Of a stretch of DNA of 64,000 nucleotides, positions 32,345-41,205 are shown in pieces. Origin of the DNA: Fibrobacter succinogenes (GTDB lineage Bacteria; Fibrobacterota; Fibrobacteria; Fibrobacterales; Fibrobacteraceae); contig CACYRP010000031.1 in NCBI GenBank assembly GCA_902776765.1, positions 1 through 64,000 on the forward strand, read 5' to 3'. A program made the position numbers and the translations under genes. Each line of letters begins with the position of its first letter. Position 1 is the first letter of the stretch. The notes beneath the pieces were generated by a model. That model was given only the letters and a program-made list of their open reading frames with translations, searched no databases and was not told where the DNA came from.

Positions 32345-34015
32345 ATGTTTACTTACCGCTACAGAGAACTCGCCGTAGCCCTCGAAAAAAAGGGTGAAAT
32401 CCGTTCTGCACTCGCCAAAACGCTCCGCGTGAACCCGGAAGAAATTTTCAACCTCGAAGTGGAACGTTTTTCGCTGGACTCCAGGCGCAAGGGGGACTTA
32501 CGTTGGTCTTACAACGTGGTTTTTGACTTGAAGCGGAAAATTCGCGCCACGGGGAATAACGCCCGCGGGCTCATCGAATCCCAACGTGAAATTCGCAGCC
32601 TCGATGCAGAACCGGGCAAAAGCACCGTCCCCATGGCAAGCCATGTCGATATCATTGGCGCAGGGCCAAGCGGATTGTGGGCGGCCCTCCACCTTTTGCG
32701 CAAGGGTTTTTCCGTAGACATCTACGAACAAGGTAAGCAGGTTGAAGAACGATTCCGCGATATCCGCAAATTTTTTGTGGACCGCAAGTTCAACGCACAC
32801 AGCAACGTGCTATTTGGCGAAGGCGGTGCAGGCGCATTCAGCGATGGAAAGCTCAACACCCGCAGCCGCAACTTGTTCAGCGAAACAGTCCTCAAGGACA
32901 TGGTGCAATTCGGCGTTGACGAAAGCGTCGTGACATTCGCAAAGCCGCACATCGGTACAGATAAACTCGTACTCATGTTGCGCGAAATCCGTGCGGAAAT
33001 TATCAAGCTCGGCGGGAAGATTCACTTCAATACAGTCCTCGAAGACATTGAAATCAAGCAAGGAAGAATTTGCGCGATAAAATTAAAAGAGACGAAAGAC
33101 GAAAGACGTGGTTCGGCAAGCTCACCAACCGAGACGAAAGATGATGTCGCAATCGGCAATTGGAAGCCGTGCGAGGCGTTGGTGCTTGCGGTGGGGCATT
33201 CGGCTCGTGACATTTACCAGTTGCTCCATGCTCGTGGAGTGCAACTCGAAAGCAAAGCATTTGCCATGGGCGTTCGCGTAGAACACCCGCAAATACTCAT
33301 CAACAAGCGCCAACTCGGCAATGTCGATACAAAACTCACCGGAGCCGCCGAATATTTTCTCGCGACACCGACACTCAACAAAACTTCAAGCGCCTACAGT
33401 TTTTGCATGTGCCCCGGCGGAGTCCTTGTGCCATGCGCATCGGAACCAGGAACACTCGCGACAAACGGCATGAGCTACAGCCGCCGCAACGGAGCTTACG
33501 CCAACGGAGCCATCGCAGTCCCCATTACCGCAGGTGCCGAAGGCTTTGACATTCCTTCGAGCGGTTCACTATTTGGTGGCCTCGACTTGCAGCGCAAAAT
33601 AGAAAGCGACGCCTACAACGTGGGCGGGAAAAATTACGCCGCACCAGCGCAGACCATCAAGAACTTCCTCGCTCACCGCGAAGACAAAGCTCTCCCCAAA
33701 TCCACCTACCCCTGCGGGCTCGTTCCCAGCAATTTGTGGGATTGGATGGACAAGACGATTTGTAACAGCCTTGCCGAAGGATTCCAAAACTTCGACCGCA
33801 AAATCCCAGGATTCATCGAAGAAGGGCTGATCGTCGCTCCCGAAACGCGCACGAGTTCGCCTCTCCGCATCCCGCGCAACAACGAAACGCTCGAAAGCGT
33901 CAACACCAAGGGATTGTTCGTCCTCGGAGAAGGCGCGGGTTACGCCGGCGGGATTGTCACCAGCGCTGCCGATGGCGTCCGCCTCGCGCATTTTGCAAAA
34001 AAGGAAAATAGGTAA
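32345..34015 (+). CDS. FAD-dependent dehydrogenase (COG2509 type)
   Basis: The 556-residue cytosolic flavoprotein has an N-terminal domain (1-85), the FAD Rossmann motif VDIIGAGPSGLWAALHL (101-117), FGEGGAGAFSDGKLNTR, and a late LFVLGEGAGYAGGIVTSAADG that closes the FAD site. The substrate is unknown. An in-frame insert at about residues 249-266 (ETKDERRGSASSPTETKDD) is made of GACGAAAGAC and GGTTCGGCAAGCTCACC dispersed repeats and sits between two conserved beta elements. Confidence 0.82.
   Translation: MFTYRYRELAVALEKKGEIRSALAKTLRVNPEEIFNLEVERFSLDSRRKGDLRWSYNVVFDLKRKIRATGNNARGLIESQREIRSLDAEPGKSTVPMASHVDIIGAGPSGLWAALHLLRKGFSVDIYEQGKQVEERFRDIRKFFVDRKFNAHSNVLFGEGGAGAFSDGKLNTRSRNLFSETVLKDMVQFGVDESVVTFAKPHIGTDKLVLMLREIRAEIIKLGGKIHFNTVLEDIEIKQGRICAIKLKETKDERRGSASSPTETKDDVAIGNWKPCEALVLAVGHSARDIYQLLHARGVQLESKAFAMGVRVEHPQILINKRQLGNVDTKLTGAAEYFLATPTLNKTSSAYSFCMCPGGVLVPCASEPGTLATNGMSYSRRNGAYANGAIAVPITAGAEGFDIPSSGSLFGGLDLQRKIESDAYNVGGKNYAAPAQTIKNFLAHREDKALPKSTYPCGLVPSNLWDWMDKTICNSLAEGFQNFDRKIPGFIEEGLIVAPETRTSSPLRIPRNNETLESVNTKGLFVLGEGAGYAGGIVTSAADGVRLAHFAKKENR
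33089..33141. repeat. Composite dispersed repeat inside the FAD dehydrogenase gene
   Basis: GAGACGAAAGACGAAAGAC, then GGTTCGGCAAGCTCACCAACC, then GAGACGAAAGA. Two repeat families occur together, in frame, with no stop codon. Confidence 0.85.
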
Positions 34016-34250
34016 CAGGTGTTAGGTTTGTAGCCGAAAGAACGGCTCTTCGAGCCTATAGACGAAAGACGAAAGATATATGCCATCAAGATATCACAAT
34101 CTGAGAGGCGAACTGCCACGAAGAATCCAGTCAAATTCAGGATGACGAATCAGGCCTTAGTTCTGGACACTCAACGCTTAATTTTTCATTTTTAATTCTT
34201 AATTTTTCATTTGTCCCTGTTCCCTAAAACCTACAACCTAAAACCTAATT
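34016..34250. repeat. TTAGGT/CCTAA-bracketed spacer
   Basis: No gene. It starts with an AGGTAACAGGTGTTAGG array and ends with CCCTAAAACCTACAACC-type repeats just before the next ATG. Between are AGAACGGCTCTTCGAGCC, the GACGAAAGACGAAAGA unit (34060-34078), an inverted CGTCATCCTGA-family element (34117-34143) and AATTTTTCATTTTTAATTC repeats. Confidence 0.65.
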
Positions 34251-35417
34251 ATGATTACACGCACTATCGACCGCAACTTTGCAAACATGCGCCTTGACCG
34301 ATTCCTCCGCAAGGCATTCCCCGAAGAATCCCTCTCGGTGTTTTTCGCCGTCATTCGCAAAAAGAAAGTCCGCGTGAACGGAGTCGTGGGAAAAGCAAAC
34401 CAGATGCTCGCCGAAGGCGACGTCGTGAACATCTATGAGAATTTCAAATCCGTTGGTTCGACAAGCTCACCAACCTTGACGGGAGAAGAGAGGAGTATAG
34501 AAGGGGAAAGCCTTCCCCTCGCTTCCGCCACCGAAGCGGCTCCCGCTACCCCTTCCAGCGGGGACACCACCCCGCAACGCCCCGATGCAAAAGAAAAATC
34601 CGGTTTCGCGAAAAACAAGTCCACTTGGGGCAAACAACTCTCCGGTGCCGAGAAACAAGCGCATTGGGGCGCGCACGAACTCGACCTTATCGTGCAAACC
34701 GAAGATTACGTCATCGTAAACAAGCCCTCGGGACTGGCAAGTCAGCCGGGCAGCGGCACGCGCCCCGGCGAAAGCCTCGTAGAATACCTTTGGGAATGGG
34801 GACGTAACGAAGGTCTAGACTTTAAGCCAACCATCGCACACCGCCTTGACCAAGAAACGTCGGGCATGATTATTGCAGCGCTCCACGGCGATACGCTCCG
34901 CGACTTCACCCGCATGATTCGCGAACATGTTGTGGACAAATTCTACTTTGCACTTGTCAAGGGAAACCTCAAAAAAGACCGCGGCACCATCAACGAATCG
35001 CTTTTGCGCACTGATTCTGCAAAGGGCAGCAAAATGCTCGTTGGGCAAGATGACGAAAAGGCACAGAAGGCCATCACGCATTACCGCGTCAAGCAACATT
35101 ACGAAGGCTACGACCTTGTGAAAATCAAGCTCGAAACGGGCCGCATGCACCAGATTCGCGCACACTTCGCCAGCATTGGGCATCCGCTTTTGGGCGACAC
35201 GCGCTATGGCGATTTTGCACTCAACCGCGAAGTCAAAAAACAATTCGGTCTGAACCGCTTATTCCTGCACAGTTGCCGTCTAGAATTCGACTGGAACGGT
35301 GAACATAAAGTCTATGACTGTCCGCTCCCCAAGGAACTTCGAAACGTCATCAAGCAGTTAAAACCTATTCATTACGAACGTCCCGAAAATAATTTTCAGA
35401 GAAGCCGCAGACGTTAA
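34251..35417 (+). CDS. RluA-family pseudouridine synthase (RluC/D-like)
   Basis: The 388-residue protein has an N-terminal S4 domain (RLDRFLRKAFPEESLSVFF to VVNIYENF, about 14-65) and an RluA catalytic domain with HRLDQETSGMI, where Asp200 is the nucleophile, YFALVKG and RMHQIRAHFASIGHPLLGD. It modifies uridines in 23S rRNA; the exact site is not inferable. The two domains are separated by a roughly 55-residue low-complexity linker (about 67-122) encoded by a cluster of dispersed repeats; usual family members have a short linker. Confidence 0.88.
   Translation: MITRTIDRNFANMRLDRFLRKAFPEESLSVFFAVIRKKKVRVNGVVGKANQMLAEGDVVNIYENFKSVGSTSSPTLTGEERSIEGESLPLASATEAAPATPSSGDTTPQRPDAKEKSGFAKNKSTWGKQLSGAEKQAHWGAHELDLIVQTEDYVIVNKPSGLASQPGSGTRPGESLVEYLWEWGRNEGLDFKPTIAHRLDQETSGMIIAALHGDTLRDFTRMIREHVVDKFYFALVKGNLKKDRGTINESLLRTDSAKGSKMLVGQDDEKAQKAITHYRVKQHYEGYDLVKIKLETGRMHQIRAHFASIGHPLLGDTRYGDFALNREVKKQFGLNRLFLHSCRLEFDWNGEHKVYDCPLPKELRNVIKQLKPIHYERPENNFQRSRRR
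34455..34612. repeat. Repeat cluster encoding the linker of the pseudouridine synthase
   Basis: GGTTCGACAAGCTCACCAACC (34463-34483 region) is followed by mini-palindromes GAAGGGGAAAGCCTTCCCC, GCTTCCGCCACCGAAGC and CCCCTTCCAGCGGGG. All are read in frame as a Ser/Thr/Pro/Ala-rich linker. Confidence 0.7.
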
Positions 35418-35570
35418 AATGGCGATGCCGCAACAGGGTGCGGCATGACATAAGCAGGCAAAGCCTGTCACCCTGGAACAAACGCAAGTTCAAGAAATAA
35501 TGGATCCCCTCCGTGTTGCTCCGAGGATGACGAGTCCGGGCAGGCTCCGACCGGGAAGGCAACAGCAACG
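35418..35570. repeat. Convergent spacer with REP-like elements
   Basis: No gene. Contains TGCCGCAACAGGGTGCGGCA, AGGCAAAGCCT, and an inverted CGTCATCCTCGGAG...GGGGATCCATTATTTC element (35500-35542) matching that at 46630-46662. Confidence 0.65.
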
Positions 35571-37991
35571 TTAGGCGCGTACTAGCGGAAAGTCGAATTG
35601 TATGCTTCGCGGGGTTGCAAATTTGTCAAACGCGATTTCATAGCAGAAATTCTTTTCGTCGACTGCACGAACTGTGCCTGCCCCAAAGATTTTGTGCACC
35701 ACACGTTCCCCAACTCCGAACACCGCCGAAGGCGCCTTCTTGACAAGCCCCAAACTTTCGTCGCTCAAGAAATCCCGCTCCTGATCGACATTGGCAATAT
35801 GCGCTTTCGCAGCCTCAAGCAAATCTTCCGATAAGCCGCGAGCCACATCTAGCCCGCCCATATCCATTTCAAGCAAGAATCTCGACGGATAACGCGTCCC
35901 GCTCTCCCCCGCCACCCCATCTTCGGCATCGCTTAGGCAAAGCACGTTCTCGGCACGAGTGAACGCCACATACGCAAGCCTGCGTTCCTCTTCTAACTGC
36001 ACTTTATTCTGCACTCGCTTCACCGGGAAAAAGCCCTCGTTCAAACCACATACAAAAACGTACGGGAATTCCAGCCCCTTCGCATTGTGAATCGTCATGA
36101 GTTGCACGCGGTCTTTTTCTTCGGAATCTTCATCCACATTCGTGAATAGCACAATGTTCTGCAAATACTCATCCAGCGAAGCATCTTCCTCGTAATAATT
36201 TTCAAACTCCAGAATTCCCTGTTTCAGTTCCGCGAGATTGTCCAGGCGGTCTTCGTCGCCATCCAAGCGCAACATTTCTTCGTACTTTGTCTCACGCAGA
36301 ATTTTCGCCAAAATTTCAGAAACGCTCATGTCCCTATAGCAAGAACGATACTTTTCAATCAGCTTCACATACTCAACGACGTTGCTCCGCGCCAAAAATC
36401 CCTTGCAGTCAAAATCAATCTTATTGCGTTCATTGCCCACCGACGACATTTCCGCCTGCGACGAAATATCGCAAGCCACATCATTCAACATCCCGGCTTC
36501 CGATACAATTTCCAAAAGCGCTTCATAAAGCCCGACACCTCGCGCATCGGCAAAAGCCTGCAATATGGAAACCTTGCGCGGTCCGAACTGGCGCTTGGGC
36601 GTATTCACCGTGCGCAAGAAAGACAAATCATCGGCATACACGAGCATGCGCAAATAGCAAATGACATCCTTGATTTCTTTGCGCTGGTAAAACCCGACTC
36701 CGCTGTAAACTTTGTACGGAATATTTTCCGCCATCAAAGCCTCTTCGACAGAACGCGACTGGGAATGCATACGGTAAAGTACAGCAATATCCTTGTAATG
36801 CATACCGCCCGAGCTATTTTTCACGGAATTCTGCACGGCATTCTGGATGCGTTCCACAATCCATTTTGCTTCTTCGCGAGTGTTCTTTGCATGGTAAAAG
36901 ACAGGCGTTTTCCCGCCAACGCGCACCGGCCTAAGCACCTTTTCGATTCTAAACTTGTTGTTCTTGATAACCGCATCCGGCACCTTCAAAATGCTCGGCG
37001 TCGAGCGGTAATTGTTCTGCAACAGAATCGTTTTGGTTCCCTGATGCGTTTTATCAAATTCAAGAATACGATTGACATCGGCGCCGCGCCAGCCATAAAT
37101 CGTCTGGTCCGGATCCCCCACCACAAATAAATTCCCGTGATAGCTCGAAAGCAAATCCGCGAGCATGAATTGTTGACCGTCAATGTCCTGATACTCATCG
37201 ACCATCACATACATCATGCGCTTGCGCCACTTGTCGAGCTGTTCCGAAAAACTTTGCAGAATATACAGCGTCACCAAAATCAAGTCATCAAAGTCAAGTG
37301 CGTAATTTTTCTTTTGCTCATAGAGATAGCGGTAATAAACCTTCATCCACTTGTCGTCCGCTTCGTCCGACAATTCCAGCAAATGGTCTTTGGGCATTTC
37401 GCGACTCTCTTCATCGCGAGTTCCCTCATTGCGACCATCTACACTCAAACCAATATCATTCTCCGAAGGAAGTTCCGCAAAAAGCGAAACGTAATCAAGC
37501 TCATTTGCCTTGCGCCCCCCGATAAAATCGAGGACACTGCTGATTTTCAAATCCTTGAGCGAATACCCTAAATCCGCATACGCCTTGCGCAAAAGCGATT
37601 TCTGGTCATCCTCATCCAGAATCATGAATTCCTTCGGGTAATTGAGCACATGGATTTCTTCGCGCAAAAAACGCACACAGAATCCGTGGAATGTGGAAAT
37701 GTAGCCGCTGTCATCGCCGCCCAAAATCGAGCGGATTCGCTTTTTCATTTCGTTTGCGGCCTTGTTCGTGAACGTCACGCAAAGAATGTTCGCAGGCGAA
37801 ATGCCCATTTCCTTCACGAGATACAAATAGCGATGCGTGAGCGTTTTCGTCTTGCCCGATCCAGCTCCCGCCACCACGCGCACATACCCCTCGGTGGTCT
37901 CCACCGCCTCAAGCTGTTCCTTATCCAAGCGAGAACGTTCCACCTCAAGGGAATCCACAACCTGAGCCTTCATTTCTGAGGAAAGAACCAT
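35571..37991 (-). CDS. pcrA: UvrD/PcrA-type ATP-dependent DNA helicase
   Basis: The 806-residue SF1A helicase has motif I (VVAGAGSGKTKTLTHR), Ia (CVTFTNKAANEMKKRI), II (VMVDEYQDID), III (VVGDPDQTIYGWRGA), IV (LQNNYRS), V (VQLMTIHNAKGLEF) and VI (EEERRLAYVAFTRA). It ends with the PcrA/UvrD C-terminal beta module GERVVHKIFGAGTV. It acts in repair and replication-fork maintenance. The start at 37991 has GAGG upstream. A hydrophilic insert (about residues 183-205, GRNEGTRDEESREMPKD) not usual in the family may be another translated repeat (CATTGCGACC/CATCGCGAG-like). Confidence 0.92.
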   Translation of the reverse strand: MVLSSEMKAQVVDSLEVERSRLDKEQLEAVETTEGYVRVVAGAGSGKTKTLTHRYLYLVKEMGISPANILCVTFTNKAANEMKKRIRSILGGDDSGYISTFHGFCVRFLREEIHVLNYPKEFMILDEDDQKSLLRKAYADLGYSLKDLKISSVLDFIGGRKANELDYVSLFAELPSENDIGLSVDGRNEGTRDEESREMPKDHLLELSDEADDKWMKVYYRYLYEQKKNYALDFDDLILVTLYILQSFSEQLDKWRKRMMYVMVDEYQDIDGQQFMLADLLSSYHGNLFVVGDPDQTIYGWRGADVNRILEFDKTHQGTKTILLQNNYRSTPSILKVPDAVIKNNKFRIEKVLRPVRVGGKTPVFYHAKNTREEAKWIVERIQNAVQNSVKNSSGGMHYKDIAVLYRMHSQSRSVEEALMAENIPYKVYSGVGFYQRKEIKDVICYLRMLVYADDLSFLRTVNTPKRQFGPRKVSILQAFADARGVGLYEALLEIVSEAGMLNDVACDISSQAEMSSVGNERNKIDFDCKGFLARSNVVEYVKLIEKYRSCYRDMSVSEILAKILRETKYEEMLRLDGDEDRLDNLAELKQGILEFENYYEEDASLDEYLQNIVLFTNVDEDSEEKDRVQLMTIHNAKGLEFPYVFVCGLNEGFFPVKRVQNKVQLEEERRLAYVAFTRAENVLCLSDAEDGVAGESGTRYPSRFLLEMDMGGLDVARGLSEDLLEAAKAHIANVDQERDFLSDESLGLVKKAPSAVFGVGERVVHKIFGAGTVRAVDEKNFCYEIAFDKFATPRSIQFDFPLVRA

Positions 37992-38244
37992 TTTCGCCTC
38001 ACATAGTGAACATTTGTTTTACTGCACAAAAAGTAGTCTTTTAATTTTGTTTCGTCAAGTTAAATCTTATAGAAACCTATAACACTGCGACAATCGATTG
38101 ACTTTTTTTCAAAAAAACGGCATTTTTTTTGACACCATTCTAAATTGGAATGTTTTTGTAAGATATTTTTAAGCGCTTTAGGAACATTTGGCTATATTTA
38201 CAGACGGAGCAATGATAAAACACGTTATCAGCCAAGGAGTATTT

Positions 38245-38931
38245 ATGCTTAATACGCTCTCCAAAAACGTGGCTATCGTAATTATTGTGTGTAGTACAAT
38301 GCTGTTTGCGCAAAACGCATCCCAGCCTACCCCAAAGCCTATCAGGACAACGAAAAGCCTCCAAAGCATGAATTTTTATATGCCTATCGAATCAGAGACA
38401 TGGAAGATAAAGGCCATCAATTACGACTGGAGCTCCGTGAGCTACCAATTCGGCTGGACCCGCTATAAAACAGAAACAAACGGTTACTCATCCGTATTCG
38501 GTTTGGGAATCGGCTTTTTAAACGGAGAGTTCAAAGATGAAATCACCCACCGAAAAACAGATTTAAAAGGGCTCGATTTTAACGTCAAGCTAGGCATAGG
38601 CATGGCCCCCATTTCGAACGAATTAATTGTCGCTGTGCATTTCCTTTGCGGAGTTGACCTGAAATTGCTCGAAGGGGACGTAAAAACAGAAACACACAAA
38701 TACAACCCCGGGGCGATATATGTTGATGCGGTCATCGGTGGCACGGTCATTGTTGGTTACCATGTTTTCGATAACATCGGCGTCATTGGCGGCATAGACA
38801 TCACTACAAATGCATACGGAATTGGAGCCTACTACAACGATCCTGCCCGATTGTCCAAAACAAGCAGACTTTCTTACCTATTCACAGGCGTCAATGTGAC
38901 TCCACACATCGGGTTGTTCTTCGTCTTCTAA
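38245..38931 (+). CDS. Exported protein, probable small outer-membrane beta-barrel
   Basis: The 228-residue protein has a signal peptide (VAIVIIVCSTMLFAQ), then alternating hydrophobic/polar strands (GLGIGFLNGEF, LDFNVKLGIGMAP, YVDAVIGGTVIVGYHVF) and a terminal Phe (IGLFFVF). All of this is typical of outer-membrane barrels of eight or so strands. No family was recognised. The start at 38245 is set by AAGGAG 5 nt upstream and by the signal peptide; the reading from 38188 is not supported. Confidence 0.65.
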   Translation: MLNTLSKNVAIVIIVCSTMLFAQNASQPTPKPIRTTKSLQSMNFYMPIESETWKIKAINYDWSSVSYQFGWTRYKTETNGYSSVFGLGIGFLNGEFKDEITHRKTDLKGLDFNVKLGIGMAPISNELIVAVHFLCGVDLKLLEGDVKTETHKYNPGAIYVDAVIGGTVIVGYHVFDNIGVIGGIDITTNAYGIGAYYNDPARLSKTSRLSYLFTGVNVTPHIGLFFVF

Positions 38932-38962
38932 TTTCTTATTCATATTCCTCCTCAATAACCCC

Positions 38963-38993
38963 AACCCTGCACGAAAAACGTGCAGGGTTTTTA
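38963..38993 (+). terminator. Terminator after the putative barrel protein gene
   Basis: AACCCTGCACG (38963-38973), loop AAAAA, CGTGCAGGGTT (38979-38989), then TTT. Confidence 0.88.
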
Positions 38994-39057
38994 TGCAAAA
39001 AAACTTTTCCGCCGTACAAATGAGTATATTATTCACATCCAAATTCAGGAGGTTCAA

Positions 39058-39372
39058 ATGCTTATCGTCAATACGGACTTTATCAGTGGCAAGGAAATCG
39101 AAACAGTCCAGCTCGTCAAAGGGAGCATTGTTTTTTCGAAAAATGTCGTTCGAGACATTTTCGCAGGCCTCAAAACAATTATCGGTGGCGAAATTGCAGG
39201 CTACTCTGAAATGATGAACGAAGCGCGCCAAAAAGCAACAGAACGCATGATCCAAGAAGCGAAATCCATCGGTGCAGACGCCATTATTAACGTACGCTAT
39301 TCCACAAGCAGCCTGATGGCAAGTGCCGCAGAAATTATCGCCTACGGAACCGCAGTCCGCTACAAAAAATAA
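39058..39372 (+). CDS. YbjQ / UPF0145 family protein
   Basis: The 104-residue protein matches the YbjQ fold: VLVKGSIVFSKNVVRDIFAG, the GGEIAGYSEMMNEARQKA segment and AKSIGADAIINVRYSTS are hallmarks of the family, once labelled 'heavy-metal binding'. The role is unknown; family members form pentamers. The ATG at 39058 has AGGAGG 5 nt upstream, so the longer frame from 38980 is rejected. Confidence 0.9.
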   Translation: MLIVNTDFISGKEIETVQLVKGSIVFSKNVVRDIFAGLKTIIGGEIAGYSEMMNEARQKATERMIQEAKSIGADAIINVRYSTSSLMASAAEIIAYGTAVRYKK

Positions 39373-39378
39373 ATACAG

Positions 39379-39726
39379 CTAAGCACCGTAATTTCGAATA
39401 AAGAAAACCGCAAGTACAGCCGCAATAGACAAATACACAAAAACAACTAGTGCGGCTTTTTTTCGGCTACCTTCAAAACGGATTTCGGGCAAAGTATTCA
39501 CAAAACAAATCTGCCAGAGATCAAACAGCACCCAAGCAAAATTGACCAAAGCAAGACAAAGGCCAACACGGTGCGGAGCAATCAAAGCCACTAAAGTCAA
39601 ATAAATTTTTATACTACCCGAAATACTGTTGGCAAGCATAAAATTATGCGCTCCGACAAAACCACCTAAACAGGCAGCCACAGCCATTTTCGTCCGATTT
39701 CTCGGTTTTAAATCTTCAAGTTCCAT
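39379..39726 (-). CDS. TM2-domain-like membrane protein
   Basis: The 115-residue protein has three hydrophobic segments. The first two resemble a TM2 domain (KMAVAACLGGFVGAHNFMLA, with the G.xGaH.F pattern), and a third helix is near the C-terminus (AALVVFVYLSIAAVLAVFFI). It has no known function. The stop is 6 bp from that of the convergent YbjQ gene, with no terminator between them. Confidence 0.7.
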   Translation of the reverse strand: MELEDLKPRNRTKMAVAACLGGFVGAHNFMLANSISGSIKIYLTLVALIAPHRVGLCLALVNFAWVLFDLWQICFVNTLPEIRFEGSRKKAALVVFVYLSIAAVLAVFFIRNYGA

Positions 39727-39842
39727 TTATCATTCCCTATACACGGCGCCAAAATTAAAAACATTCACATCATCCAAAAAACTTTTTAGTTCTTACTTTT
39801 AAATCACGTGACTATAATCACGAATCTTTCTATTTTTATTAT

Positions 39843-40574
39843 ATGGCAAATTCATTACTTTCTGGAAAATTCGCAGCAGTCCTCCCCGCAGGCGGGCTTG
39901 GCAAGCGCATGGGAGGCAACATTCCCAAGCAGCTGATGCAACTCGGCGGCAAACCCGTTTATCAATATTCTCTTGAAACATTCCTCAAGATGGACGAAAT
40001 TGCAGAAGTCGTCATGGCGGTTCCTGCAGATTGGAAAGACTATTTCGAAAAAGAAATTGAAACTTTTTTTTCAGCAAGCGAGAATGTCGGAAAGTTTAGA
40101 ATAAAGTTAAAAATTGTTTTAGGCGGATCCGAACGTTGGCAGTCCGTAGAGAACGGCGTAAACGCACTTACGAGTAGCGCCAAATACGTTCTGGTGCACG
40201 ATGTCGCACGCCCGTTTATAAGCGAAAAAATCATCCGCGATGTATTTGACACACTCGTGAACAAAGGCAGCTGCCTCGTTGCAAAACCTGCGATTGACAC
40301 CATCAAGATAGCAAGCGATGGCCGCGTCGAAAGCACGATCGACCGCCGTAAAGTCTGGCTTGCGCAGACACCGCAAGCAGCGCGTATCGATTTGCTCAAG
40401 CAGCTCTACACGCGCATTGCAAAAGAACCCCTCAACTTTACGCCAACTGACGAAGCTAGCATTCTCGAATTCTTTGGCGAGCCCGTTTACATCGTCAAGG
40501 GCGAATCCGCAAACGACAAGCTCACTACGCCTGAGGACTTTGAAGTTTTTGCAAACCGAGCGAAACATGTTTAA
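39843..40574 (+). CDS. ispD: 2-C-methyl-D-erythritol 4-phosphate cytidylyltransferase (IspD)
   Basis: Third step of the non-mevalonate isoprenoid pathway: CTP + MEP to CDP-ME. The 243-residue protein has the nucleotide-binding loop LPAGGLGKRMGGNIPKQ (about 14-30), GGSERWQSVENG, VLVHDVARPF (about 118-127) and the late TDEASILE element. No ribosome-binding site is evident before the ATG. The downstream lipoprotein gene begins 25 bp later and may be cotranscribed. Confidence 0.95.
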   Translation: MANSLLSGKFAAVLPAGGLGKRMGGNIPKQLMQLGGKPVYQYSLETFLKMDEIAEVVMAVPADWKDYFEKEIETFFSASENVGKFRIKLKIVLGGSERWQSVENGVNALTSSAKYVLVHDVARPFISEKIIRDVFDTLVNKGSCLVAKPAIDTIKIASDGRVESTIDRRKVWLAQTPQAARIDLLKQLYTRIAKEPLNFTPTDEASILEFFGEPVYIVKGESANDKLTTPEDFEVFANRAKHV

Positions 40575-40599
40575 AGGCGACAACCCCTCTCGAGGACAA

Positions 40600-41082
40600 A
40601 TGAAATACTTAAAAATTTTTGGTTTTCTAAGCGCATGCATTCTCATGACTTCGTGCGCACAATCCCTTTCCGTATCTAAAAAAGAAACGTTCGAACAGAA
40701 ATCGGGCATCATCGGAGTATTCCGCCAGCCAGTCGGATTCTGCAGCGGCGGCTACCAACAGCAAATCAAACTTGGCGGTGAAAAGATCGTCGTCAAGCCC
40801 ACATGGACTAGCGAACAGGACAATCTCTTCTCCGCATACATCCAACCGGGAAAAGCAAATTTGGAATCCTACCATTACGCTTGCGGAATCACATCAACAA
40901 CACTTACTCCCGTAGAAAAACACGGAGTGGTTATCCCACAAAACGGTTTCTGCAAAATCGTCATATCCTTCCTCAATAATGACGAGCTCTTTTCGAAAAA
41001 TGATGTACTGCTATTCAACCATTTCAAAAAAGACGAAGTAGCAGTTGAGTTCGACGATATTCCTTATTGCGAAACGTATTAA
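40600..41082 (+). CDS. Lipoprotein of unknown function
   Basis: The 160-residue protein has a lipoprotein signal (FGFLSACILMTSC, Cys at about residue 17). The mature part has several Cys and Gly but matches no family I recognise. The ATG at 40600 has GAGG 6 nt upstream. An in-frame ATG at 40567 lies inside the ispD end and is less likely. Confidence 0.65.
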   Translation: MKYLKIFGFLSACILMTSCAQSLSVSKKETFEQKSGIIGVFRQPVGFCSGGYQQQIKLGGEKIVVKPTWTSEQDNLFSAYIQPGKANLESYHYACGITSTTLTPVEKHGVVIPQNGFCKIVISFLNNDELFSKNDVLLFNHFKKDEVAVEFDDIPYCETY

Positions 41083-41119
41083 GGGGACTTCCTTTAATTA
41101 AGGCCATAAAGTAGTACTA

Positions 41120-41205
41120 AAACATCGTATTTTCGATTTTTACGCCCTCAAAACTTACTTTTTTCTTATCTTTTGAAATAAGAAAGAGGGGAAAATACGA
41201 TGTTT
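41120..41205 (+). promoter_or_regulatory. Long-range stem covering the start codon of the TIGR02171-type gene
   Basis: AAACATCGTATTTTC (41120-41134) is an exact 15-bp reverse complement of GAAAATACGATGTTT (41191-41205), which contains the ATG (41200-41202) and abuts the GAGGGG ribosome-binding site (41186-41191). A nested hairpin TTTCTTAT/ATAAGAAA sits in the loop. In RNA this would hide the start codon unless opened. Confidence 0.75.

Noticed and set aside
38735..38751. Second sigma-54-like site (TGGCACGGTCATTGTT)
   Set aside because: It lies inside a coding region and lacks the essential GC of the -12 element (TTGT instead of TTGC).
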